Below are positions 22,637 to 31,776 of a stretch of DNA of 64,000 nucleotides, in pieces; the stretch's first letter is position 1, and every line of letters begins with the position of its first letter. Origin of the DNA: Anniella stebbinsi. Its lineage: Eukaryota; Chordata; Lepidosauria; Squamata; Anniellidae. Below the pieces are notes generated by a model, which searched no databases, had not been told where the DNA came from, and saw only the letters and a program-made list of their open reading frames with translations. The position numbers and the translations under genes were made by a program. The stretch is taken from the NCBI GenBank assembly GCA_029215795.1, contig JARDYH010000003.1, positions 263,533,562 to 263,597,561 of the forward strand. The letters are read 5' to 3'.

Positions 22637-22992
22637 GGCTGCCTCTACAAGAGGCATTTAAAGCTCTTTCAAGGCGCATTAAAAAATTTACCTCTACAAG
22701 AATGGAGCGCAAATCGGGCGTAGAGGCGTGTTTTCTCTCCGATTATGTGCATTATTGAATGCGTGTTAAATAGCGAGTTTTATTTTGCTCTGGCCGTTAA
22801 AGCGCATTTTGAATATGTGAACAAGCGATTCTCCGCATTAATGACTTGTAAAGCGCATTTGAAACAACCGGTAAGGTCACCCGTTGAGTGCTCAATTACC
22901 TCCTGCATACAAGCATTTACGATAAAGCGCTTCTGCGATTATGCGCATAATCGGCTAACCAGGCGTCAAACGGAATCCATCTAGAGGGGGTC
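22637..22992. mobile_element. Harbinger-like MITE, copy 2 (356 bp)
   Basis: The left end GGCTGCCTCTACAAGAGG and right end CATCTAGAGGGGGTC form a diverged terminal inverted repeat. TTA flanks both sides (22634-22636 and 22993-22995), the target preferred by PIF/Harbinger elements. The length equals that of copy 1 although the termini differ, so the two represent subfamilies. Confidence 0.8.
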
Positions 22993-23478
22993 TTAGAGAA
23001 ACATGTGACAAGAGGCCACCATGTTGACATTTACTCCACCCCGATTCACATTGTTGACTATGGCAGAGGAGGTTGGACGGGACTATGATAATATGATGAT
23101 TATGCCCTCTAATTCCACCCCCCCACATTAACCTGAGAGGAGGGGAAATTTAAAGAAGTGCCATTATTGGTAGCAAACATACATTTACCGTAGTGTCTAG
23201 ATTGAGCCTCAATAAAATTTTAACATTAGGAGGTCAGTAACAGTCTATCACAGCTAGCATCGAGACTTAAGAACAGTGTTTGAATTATGAGGGAAAATAC
23301 GCTGGGGAGTAATTAAATCTATAAAAGTCTTACCCCCTCCCTAGCTCCCCCAATTTTAGTCAAATTGTGTTCCGCTCACCCAATAAATAAAATAAATCTG
23401 TAGCCTTTTAAAAACAATGGCTTGGTATTGTGTCTCACCACCTTCCTGACAGGGATGCCCCAGAATTGGATGAGATGT
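22993..23478. other. Intergenic, possible LTR-like fragment
   Basis: 23340-23450 has an AATAAA-rich segment and then 'caatggcttggtattgtgtc', reminiscent of a retroelement LTR end. No matching terminus was found, so this is not annotated as an LTR. Confidence 0.25.
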
Positions 23479-23648
23479 CAAATAATAATAATATTATAAT
23501 AATAACAATTTATTTCTTACCCGCCTCTCCGTCTGGATCGAGGCGGGGAACAACAACATGATAAAATACATAAAACTGATTAAAACATGACACATATTAT
23601 TAAAACTGCATAAAAAATCCTAAAACATCCTAAAAACATCCTTAAAGG
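23479..23648 (-). mobile_element. L2-clade LINE 3' end, subfamily A
   Basis: An AAT-repeat tail is followed by 'atttcttacccgcctctccg', then 'tggatcgaggcggggaacaa', the reversed form of the 3' signature at 3055-3085 and the same as 46100-46150. Confidence 0.8.
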
Positions 23649-23923
23649 AGGAGGAGGAGGATCCTATCAGTCAGGGGGAGGTGGAGGATGTTGGTAGCTC
23701 TTCTGAGAACACTCACCAAGAGAAATGCCCCAACTGTGGAGGCTGAGGCACTGGAAGAATCTAATTGCCCTGTCTAGTCCTATCTCCCTGCTCCAGACTC
23801 ACCAAATCAGAGGCGGCAGCATGTCAGGACAGAGCAGGGCCAAATTAGGACATGCAGAGGCCCTAAGCCATGTCAAGATTCAGGGTACCTCTAGACGGAC
23901 TGTTTCCGTCGATATGGCTTCGC
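23649..23923. other. Intergenic
   Basis: A short GGA-rich run is present at 23646-23660. No gene recognised. Confidence 0.35.
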
Positions 23924-24785
23924 TAGGGTGACCAGACGTCCGGATCCCCCTGGACAAGTCCAGGACAAGTCTGGAATAAGGGGGGCAAATTTAAGAATAT
24001 CCCCCAAAGTCCGGGAAATTGGGCCTCTCCTGTGCCATCTAGGTCTTGTTCTTAGCCGGCGCTACTGCGCTAGCCAAGAAAAGCCTCAGATCGGCTCAGG
24101 GGAGGGGCTGGAAGACGCGTTTTCCCGCTTCCGCGTCATTCCGGCCTCTTCCCCTGCGCCATCTGAGCCTTGTTCTTGGCTAGCGCGGTTGCGCTGGCCA
24201 AGAACAAGGCCTAGATCAGCTGGGGAAGAGGCCGGAAAGACGCACGCACGCCCTTCCGGGTATGCGTCGTTCCGACCTCCTCCCCTGCGCCATCCGGGGC
24301 TTGTTCTAGCCGGCGCCGGACGGGAGCGGACGTTCCTGCAAGGTAAGCAGGGGGCGGGGGGCAGGGGGCGTGCGCGGCGCGCTTACCTTGCAGGGACGTC
24401 CGCTCCCGTCCGGCGCCGGTCGGGAGTGGACGTCCCTGCAAGGTAAGCAGGGGGAGGGGGGGCACGCGATGCGCTTACTTGCAGGGACGTCTGCTCCCAT
24501 CAGGTGCCGGCTGCTACTGCGAGCGGGCTTCGCGGCCTGCTCCAGAGTGGCACGGCAGGTGATGACATCACCTGGTGCGCCACTCTGGAGCAGGCCGCGA
24601 AGCCCGCTCGCAGTAGCAGCCGGCGCCGGACAGGAGCGGACGTCCCTGCAAGGTAAGCAGGGGGCAGGGGGGGCGCGGCACGCTTACCTTGCAGGGACGT
24701 CCGCTCCCGTCCGGCGCCGGTCGGGAGCGGACGTCCCTGCAAGGTAAGCAGGGGGGAGGGGGGCAGATTTTATCTGGTCACCCTA
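23924..24785. mobile_element. hAT-like composite element with GC-rich palindromic interior
   Basis: The ends are a perfect 13-bp inverted repeat, TAGGGTGACCAGA at 23924 and TCTGGTCACCCTA ending at 24785, the same terminus as the MITEs at 19100 and 20250. No clear 8-bp duplication flanks it. The interior is very CpG-rich. From 24310 to 24749 it holds seven copies of a 39-bp unit in alternating orientation, the last six arranged around a central hairpin (see the separate repeat entry). The long open frames are arginine- and proline-rich translations of this array and are not believed to be genes. Confidence 0.65.
24310..24749. repeat. Alternating 39-bp units forming a ~370-bp palindrome
   Basis: The unit runs from CCGGCGCCGG through GGGAGCGGACGTCCCTGC to AAGGTAAGC. 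Copies are at 24310-24348 (+), 24381-24419 (-), 24410-24448 (+), 24473-24510 (-), 24620-24658 (+), 24682-24720 (-) and 24711-24749 (+). Adjacent copies share the self-complementary CCGGCGCCGG. 24381-24749 is one near-perfect inverted repeat centred at 24565, where CAGGTGATGACATCACCTG sits. Each unit ends in AAGGTAAG, a consensus 5' splice-site string. Confidence 0.85.
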
Positions 24786-24792
24786 CACCCCG

Positions 24793-24864
24793 CCACCTTT
24801 CCAGGGATGAAAGGGTCTCTTAACGCTTGAATTAAGAGGCCCTTTCATCCTGGGAAAGGGGTGG
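24793..24864. repeat. Inverted repeat (hairpin), arms about 30 bp
   Basis: The left side 'gccacctttccagggatgaa' through 'agggtctcttaa' is mirrored after a short loop by 'ttaagaggccctttcatcct' through 'gggaaaggggtgg'. It abuts the right end of the composite element. Confidence 0.8.
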
Positions 24865-24900
24865 GGGGAAGGCGGAGCAGGACGTGCAGCAGACAGCACA

Positions 24901-25019
24901 TTCTCCAGGGCTCCGGAAACCATGGAGATCACCTACCACCATTCGCGTGGCTGAAAGGATGCCAGCAACAACGCTAAAGGCGGTAGGCGATCTCCACGTT
25001 TTCCGGAGCCCTGGAGAAC
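24901..25019. repeat. Inverted repeat, arms about 40 bp
   Basis: The left arm 24901-24940 starts 'ttctccagggctccggaaac'. The right arm 24979-25019 ends 'ttttccggagccctggagaa'. The loop is about 38 bases. A few mismatches break the arms. Confidence 0.8.
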
Positions 25020-25510
25020 ACGCGAGGCCTCTGCTTCCCCCACCACACCTTTCTAGAGAAGCAGCCAGGCAGCCACAGCAACAGTCACCACCACCATGGC
25101 CGAAGAAAAGAAAGGTGAGGAGGTGGAGGGGGTGCGGAACATCGGGGCCTGGCATGGCTTGTGTGCATGCCTGGCAGGGTTGTGTGGGGCCGCCTGGCCC
25201 GGTGGGGCACTCGGCGGTGCCTGGCCGGGCAGCTCGGCATGCGGAGTGGCCTCCCCGGCAGCTGGCACGGGCATCGCGGCCTTGTAGCCCAGTGGGATGC
25301 GTGGCGCAGCCTGTCCCGGTGTGGTGGGGCCTGTCCTGGCGTGGCGCGGCCTCCTGCAGTATCCATGTAAGTGGGGCATGGTGCGTGGGGCAGCCCGGCC
25401 CAGCATGGCCTGGCTGGATGTGGGGTGGTCTGGCTGGCATGGAGCATCCCAATCTGGCACACTGAGCTATGTGGTGTGTGGGGCAGCCTGTCCCAGCCTG
25501 GTGCGCGGAG
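25020..25510 (+). other. GC-rich stretch with an exon-like start; no gene called
   Basis: At 25096 an ATG in strong initiation context (ccaccATGG) opens MAEEKKG and is followed at once by a splice-donor-like gtgagg, so it looks like a first coding exon. Downstream is degenerate TGGCCTGGC-type sequence (about 25140-25500). No acceptor or second exon is identified. Without transcript evidence I do not call a gene; it may be a captured exon or chance. Confidence 0.3.
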
Positions 25511-26186
25511 CTGGGGCTGGATGTTATTTTATTTTTCTTGTTTCATCTGTTATTGTTGAGTGCTGCTGCTCCTGTTTGCTGCTCTTGCATGTATGCATGG
25601 GGGGTTGTTGTTGTTAAAGAAATAGAAGTCCAAATGCACTGTCTTTAGCTGCAAGTTAAATGCAGTGGAGTGGGGGGTAGATTGGATTTTATCTCTGGCA
25701 TCAGTGATGAAATTAGTTTTCACCGATTTTCCATATATTCCTTGAGAACTGATTTTGATGAATTAACTGTGGGGGGAGTGTATGTGGGTGTGTTTTAAAA
25801 CTATTATTAGATTTGCAATGGGTGAGTATGTTAGGGCATGTGGATATGCATTTCATTTTTAGTCTTGGTTAAGTGTGTGTGGTTGTTTGGTTTTTGCCTT
25901 GGTGTATATGTGGATTTTTATTATTTTTCCTTTGGTGCGTATGTGAGTGAGTGTTGTATTTTTAATGTTATTTTATTGCATTGGGTATGTGCATGTTTAT
26001 GTGTAAATTTATTATGTTGATGAATGTTATTTTGCTGCTGCTGCCTTTGGTGAGTGTGGGGGTGGATTTTTATTCCCCCTCCCCTATTAAGTGTATGTGA
26101 GGAGGTTGGGCTGTTTTTAATTGCATTTGGGAAGGTGTGGTTCCCCCCCCCCTTTGGGTGAGTGTGCAGGGGTGTGTAGATTTACA
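25511..26186 (+). repeat. G/T-rich degenerate tandem array
   Basis: Recurring phrases of the form ttTGGTgaGTgTG followed by gtggatttttatt occur about every 30-65 bases (for example near 25899, 25930, 26046, 26086 and 26153). The + strand is strongly G/T-biased over roughly 650 bases. Unit length and sequence vary, so this is an old or rapidly diverging minisatellite. No gene is seen. Confidence 0.5.
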
Positions 26187-27058
26187 CAAAATTGGGTGGG
26201 ATCGCTAATACCCTGGAAGACGGAAACAAACTTCAAAGTGATCTTGATAGACTGGAGCGCTGGGCTGAAAACAACAGAATGAAATTTAATAGGGATAAAT
26301 GCCAAGTGCTACACCTAGGAAAAGGAAACCAAATGCACAGTTACAAGGTGTGGGATACTTGGCTCAGTAATACAACAAGCGAGAAGGATCTTGGAATTAT
26401 TGTAGATCGCAAGCTGAATATGAGCCAACAGTGTGATGTGGCTGCAAAAAAAGCAAATGCTATTTTGGGCTGCATTAATAGAACTATCGCTTCCAAATCG
26501 CGTGAGGTACTGGTTCCCCTCTATTCAGCACTGGTTAGGCCCCATCTTGAGTACTGAGTGCGGTTTTGGGCACCACACTTCAAGAAGGATGCAGACAAAC
26601 TGGAGCATGTTCAGAGGAGGGCAGCAAGGATGATCAGGGGTCTGGAAACAAAGCCCTATGAGGAGAGACTGAAAGAACTGTGCATGTTTAACCTGGAGAA
26701 GAAAAGATTGAGGGGAGACATGATAGCACTCTTCAAATACTTGAAAGGTTGTTACACAGAGGAGGGCCAGGATCTCTTCTCGATCAACCCAGAATGCAGG
26801 ACACAGAATAATGGGCTCAAGTTACAGGAAGCCAGATTCTGGCTAGACATCAGGAAAAACTTCCTGACTGCTAGAGCAATATGACAATGAAACCAATGAC
26901 CTAGGGAGGTGGTGGGCTCTCCCACAGTAGAGGCCTTCAAGAGGCAGCTAGACAGCCATCTGTCAGGGATGATTTAAGGTGGATTCCTGCATTGAGCAGG
27001 AGATTGGACTCAGTGGCCTTATAGACCCCTTCCAACTCTACTATTCTATGATGATGAT
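26187..27058 (+). mobile_element. CR1 LINE, 3' portion
   Basis: The translation shows the C-terminal half of CR1 reverse transcriptase: LERWAENNRMKFNRDKCQVL, then KDLGIIVDRKLNMSQQCD, then LVPLYSALVRPHLEY, with a stop right after LEY. The next frame has FWAPHFKKDADKLEHVQRRA and GDMIALFKYLKG. The 3' end carries 'ttccaactctactattctat' and a short atgatgatt repeat, the CR1 hallmark. The catalytic YADD region and everything upstream are missing, and two or more disruptions make it inactive. Confidence 0.9.
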
Positions 27059-27074
27059 TTTACCTGGGGGTGTG

Positions 27075-27252
27075 TCTGCCCTCTTTTGTATCTGCTCATG
27101 CTAGGCAGGGCTCGTGCAGCTTTAACCGTTGTGATGAAAAGGGAATTTCACCAGGTGCTGTATGCATACAAATGACACTTGCTGAAATTCCCTTTGCAAT
27201 ACAGCTCTTAAAGATACAGGAGCCCTGTCCTCCTTTCTATATGATCACTCTA
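27075..27252. mobile_element. hAT-like MITE, decayed copy
   Basis: This contains 'cagctttaaccgttgtgatg', 'gggaatttcaccaggtgctg' and 'tgctgaaattccctttgcaa' in the layout of 19100, and ends 'tatatgatcactctaacta', a mutated GGTCACCCTA terminus. The left end is badly eroded. Confidence 0.6.
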
Positions 27253-27501
27253 ACTAATGGAATAATTGTAACTTTTTCCTGTTACCATAGTTCTTTAACT
27301 GACATAGCCAGTGGTGTATATTTGTCTCTCTTTTCTTCTTCCTTTTCAACAACATTTTTGTCATTAGGTTTTGCTATGTTGATGAGGCATGGGTTTTTCT
27401 TTTTTGTTTATGACCGTTACATCTGCTCGATTGCAGGGTATTGTCTTTTCGGTATGAATTGTTCTGTCCCAGTATATTTTATGATCTGCATTTTCCAAAT
27501 T

Positions 27502-27757
27502 GATTCTCTGATGTTAGTTATGTGTGAGGAAAAATATAATTTTTAAGCATAGTCCACAGTGAACTATGATATCTCAGCTACAAAGGGAGGTGGGGTGTTT
27601 GGAAGAACTGCGTTGTCAATTGTGTGATGTGTGTATTGGGAAACTGGCATGATGATTCTCTGATGTTAGTTATTTTTTTAGCTGAGATATTGTAGTTCAC
27701 TGTGGACTATGCTTAAAAATTACATTTTCTGTCACACATAACTAACATCAGAGAATC
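27502..27757. repeat. Inverted repeat with 79-bp arms
   Basis: Arms at 27502-27580 and 27679-27757 are inverted copies with about ten mismatches. They run from 'gattctctgatgttagttat' through 'taagcatagtccacagtgaa' to 'atctcagcta'. The loop contains a further direct copy of 'gattctctgatgttagttat' at about 27654, so the structure was rearranged more than once. The family is not recognised. Confidence 0.8.
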
Positions 27758-28094
27758 TCCATGCCACTTTTGTTTTTAAGAGATGTGTTTGTAAGATAAA
27801 CATGGAAAGTGGTGATGTTGTACTCCTGCCCCTTCTTTTCCCCTTTTTCCCAACTGACTGCATTTCACAACGGTAAGGTGGTTTAATTGTAAGAAATGCT
27901 CAATGATATCGTACTGTATTGTCTTTTAGATTCTGTTCTGGTCTATAATTCAGTAAAAACTTTGTAGAAAAACATTCAGAATGCCAAAAAGAAAGTGTAA
28001 ATTTCTGATACATTGACTGTCCTACTTGTTCTTTATTTCAGTAATTTTAACATTAACGTATTATGTAGAACAGATTTGTCTTAATTGTGAGGTA
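27758..28094. other. Non-coding
   Basis: Nothing recognised. Confidence 0.35.
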
Positions 28095-28246
28095 TGAAAT
28101 TAGACATGTGACCAAGGCAACGCCATCTTGGGGTGGTCATCTCAAGATGGGCTTGCCTTGGGGGCTGGGCATGTTCAGTGGGCACGCCTCCTTGAGGGCG
28201 GCCATCTTGTCCTCCTTTTTGGTTTCCAAAATATGGTCACCCTAGG
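28095..28246. mobile_element. hAT-like element end with YY1-like motifs
   Basis: It ends 'aaaatatggtcaccctag', the terminus of the hAT-like family. Upstream are GCCATCTTG (28121-28129), its inverse CAAGATGG (about 28143) and GCCATCTTG again (about 28201), resembling YY1-binding sites. The left boundary is uncertain. Confidence 0.5.
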
Positions 28247-28645
28247 CTTCGCACAGGCAGCATTTTGATTACATGATGCCGCCGCCAGTGCGAAGTCATC
28301 TAGGGGCAAATGCCCTTTGCTCCAATTTTAAAAAGTCGGCCATTTAGTGCAACGTTTTGGGAGCGGAGCAGGCAGCCCAGGGAAGGGGTGGAGCAGCGAG
28401 CCGTAAGCTCGCTGCACCGCCTCCGCTGTCCTCCCCTCCCCATTTTGATTTTTTAAAAAACCTTACCTTACGGGTGAGGAGCCAATGCTCCCAGCTGCTT
28501 GTCCAGCTGCTGGCAGGCTGCCGCCCGTGTGGCGGAGGCTCGAGGAAAAACCGGTGTGGCATCCCTCACATGTAGAGGGGCGTCTGGGAGCGCAAAGGTG
28601 CCTTGCGTCGGCTGCTCCCAGCGGCACAATGTATAACCGGTGTCG
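28247..28645 (+). mobile_element. MITE family D, copy 1
   Basis: This begins near 'gcttcgcacaggcagcattt', then 'ccgccgccagtgcgaagtca' and 'ctaggggcaaatgccctttg', 'ggagcagcgagccgtaagct' and a GC-rich right part. The same order recurs reversed at 31030-31476. Short frames here are incidental. Confidence 0.5.
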
Positions 28646-31029
28646 TCAAGAGGGGACCTCAGAGGCCCCATACCATAAAAATAAAGGGGGGGGGGAAAGT
28701 ATATTACAAGATAATAGAAAGGATAATGAAAGGGTACCACCCAGCATTGCGGGTGTGCTTCTAATTAAACAGTGTAAGATAGGCTTCTCTGAAGATGTGT
28801 ATAACAGCATTAATAAAGTAAGTTGATGTGAACTTCTTTTAAACTGGCTCTCCTCTGCGCTTATTGCCTCCAATACTAAATGCTGTGTTGCCATGCTTTC
28901 TCTATCTAAGGCAACTCTGCTGTAAGTCACACCAGACTTTTCAACATATTTAAGATGAAGCTTATACATCTTACTTATCCCTAACGTATTTAGAGGTTCT
29001 AAGCCATAGCTTACTTGGCTTGTTCCTAAATCTGGCAGTGAGACAGAGGCCCAGAGAAAGAGGTAAAGTACCCATCTGGCAGCATGTCAAATATTCCTGG
29101 GTCCTCATGAGTGAGGAGGAAGCATGCTCTGGATCAGGGCCCTAATTACAAGCTAAGAAGGGGTGGGGGCAGCAACATTACCTATAAGCCTGTTTAGTTG
29201 AAGCCTAGCTATTTCTCAAATGAAATCTCTCGTTTTGCATTTCCTGCTGGATAATAACCTTAAACAGTTTTTTAAAAAAAATCTTTGACTCACAGGACTG
29301 CTCTTGATAAGGCAGGTTTTGAACCACATGGTAGGGGTGGCAGGAACGGGACACTAAACAGTTCATCACAAAATGTAAGAGGGCTGAATTCCTTCTGATT
29401 CCTTGTAACTCAAGCATTTGCTAAGATAGTGAGCTGAAAAGCCTTGCCTTAGCCCAAATACACTAAATCTATTTAGGAAAATTACTGTGTATCCACCAGA
29501 GCTCTGATCTGCAATATGGGAATAATATTACCTTCCTTACGTTACATTATCTCAATCATACTTAACAGCAATACTGTAAGTGAAGTGTTGTGATTACTCT
29601 AAAGCATTTTAAATTAACATTTTAAAGGAAGAGTATAAGTTCACATTTATATAACATTTCAGCCTTCCCTAACATGGTGCCCTTCTCAGATTTTTTGGGC
29701 TTCAACTCCTATCAGCCCCAGCCAGCATGAGCAATGATCAGGAATGCTGTGAGTTGTACTTCAGGACATAGAGAGTTAACACCCTTCTTTTAAAATGTGA
29801 GTAAAGGAAGGCTATTTGTAGCCTGTACAGGAAACATAATGAAGCAATACTTAGGGATGCACTGTAGTTGGCTAGACTATTTCTCTGAAAGACCAGTAAA
29901 ATTCCAACAATAGGAATAATATTTCTCACTCCCTGTGACCAACAAAGATTAGGATCATATTAACAGAAAACTGGACTTGTCTAGAATTATTGGGAGCAAA
30001 AGCAGGGCACTGGCAAGATGACTTCTGAGCCAAAGATGGATTCAATATGCTGAAGTATTAAAATATTTTTCTAATAGCTGCAAAGCAATAACTCAAGATG
30101 TACTGTCATGCTGTTGAAATTTTCAGCTAAAAATAGAATGTGATAAGGAGGAATCTCTTAATACCCTTAATACTCAGAGGGAGCCTTCAAGATGCTTGAA
30201 CATCCCTAGAGACAATACAGAATAATCAAACTGTGAGCTGGACTACATGTTTCTTAATCTTGGGGATTGGCTCCCCGCCCCAACAGCTGACAGCAGTTGG
30301 AGATGGGGAAACTCACTATATGAAGGCTTTTACTCACATGGAGAGTTCTTCTTCATGATAGTATACAAGGTGTGGGAGACAACAAAGGATGCCAATTCTG
30401 GTGATAAAGTAATGTGTAATCCAGCTCACAACAATAATAATAAAAAACTAGGAAGAAAAATTAGCAGGGACTGTCTATGTGCAGTGCTTGAAAACATGCT
30501 TAGAAGTTCCCATTTACACCAAAAATGCAAGGATGAGTCCTAGATAGAGTTGTATGACTGAAATGAGTGGGATCTGAAACACTTGAGTTGCATTTACACA
30601 TTAAGCTGCAAAATAAATAAAGTTAACCCTCTAGCTAATCTGGAACCCCTTCTCTATGGTGGTCTAGTGGTTAGGATTGATTCAACCCTGCAGAATCATG
30701 AAACTGCACAACAGCCACAGGCTCTTCCAGAATTACAGTCAACATCCAGCAGGTTTGGAGCCACTGGAAGATTATGATCTGCCAGACTTTTTAAAGCCTT
30801 TGGGCATAATCAGATGAGCATTTTATTGCGCGCTTGTTGCCGGACACTCACGGATTTTCATGGGTCCCTCTCATGAAATCATCTGCATCCTGTGTGCCTC
30901 CTGTCCTTTCTAGCCTTCTTTGCGCGACAAAAAAACACCCCAGTATGTCTGACTTATTTTTTGAGATGAAAGTTGCTGCTATCTCCTGCTGTGTGCAGGA
31001 GAAGCAGCGCGATTAAAACGACCCACTGA
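28646..31029. other. Intergenic; one MITE and a tRNA-like fragment inside
   Basis: 29665-29760 is a decayed half of the foldback hAT-like family (gcttcaactcctatcagccc). 29500-29620 vaguely resembles an ancient SINE. 30650-30682 is the tRNA-like fragment listed separately. There are no coding exons. A stretch of G at 28687-28696 and ATAA-rich runs are the only simple repeats. Confidence 0.4.
30650..30682 (+). other. tRNA-Glu-like 5' half fragment
   Basis: 'tggtggtctagtggttagga' followed by tt matches the acceptor/D-arm half of eukaryotic tRNA-Glu, including the A box. The match stops after 'aggatt'. No anticodon arm, B box or 3' half follows, so this is a fragment or SINE head rather than a functional tRNA gene. 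Confidence 0.55.
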
Positions 31030-31476
31030 ATGGGCCTTTTCAAAGAGGAAATAATGAGGGACAGCCCTCAGCTTGATGGTGTCTCTTCCGCTGCGCAGCA
31101 GTGGCGGCAGGCAGTGCTCCTTCTGCCAGTCTTCACGTAAGGAGCACCTTGGCAGCTTTTTTTGCCGCCGCTGCCACCGCCCCGCGCCTGCACCTGCCCA
31201 GCAGCAGCTGGGGGGGTGGCTAGGGCGGCAGTGGCCCCCCCCACTCTAAGTTGTTGTTTTTTTAAAAATAAATAAATGGGGGGAGGACTGCAGATGCGGT
31301 GCAGTGAGCTTATGGGTCGCTGCTCCATCCCCTTCCCTTCCCGATCCACTCTAAAAAAAGTCAGGGTAAATGCCTGACTTTTTTAGAGCGGAGCAAAGAG
31401 CCTTTGCCCCTAGATGGCTTAGCACTGGCGGCAGCGTCATGTAACCCAACTGCCGCCAGTATGAAGCTATATAGCT
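31030..31476 (-). mobile_element. MITE family D, copy 2 (reversed)
   Basis: Minus strand: 'ctgccgccagtgctaagcca', 'ctaggggcaaaggctctttg' and 'ggagcagcgacccataagct' in the same order as 28247-28645. It carries a strong hairpin at 31351-31386 (ctaaaaaaagtcagg / cctgactttttta g). Its GC-rich part 31150-31230 gives spurious frames. Confidence 0.55.
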
Positions 31477-31776
31477 ATAACAAAAGGGAAACTGAGGGTG
31501 AATTTCTTTACAATAGATTTTTTAAATGGGCTTATTCCATAATTTAATTTTCTAGCCCTGCAGCGGCAACATGTACTAGAATACAACATTTGCATCAACA
31601 CCTATGAATAGTAACAGAATTGCAACACAGATGTAGCAATTTTTGAACAGTGCAATCCTATACATGTCTGCCCAGAAGTAAATCCCATTAATTTCAATGC
31701 TTCTTACTTCCAGGTAAATAAGTTTGCAGCCTAAATTTCTAGTTTGCACTTTCACAAAGCTTAAGCATGTGCTTAA

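Noticed and set aside
23928..24446. 172-codon open frame on the + strand
   Set aside because: It is the translation of the GC-rich palindromic units. The same RPLPSGAG-like words appear in several frames on both strands, with no conserved domain.
24832..25452. 206-codon open frame on the minus strand and its overlapping frames
   Set aside because: Stops are rare because the DNA is GC-rich. Three long frames overlap on both strands and none has a domain or splice logic.
27070..27546. 158-codon open frame
   Set aside because: It spans a decayed MITE and one arm of an inverted repeat; no protein family recognised.
30650..30725. Functional tRNA-Glu gene
   Set aside because: The anticodon arm, B box and 3' acceptor strand are missing.
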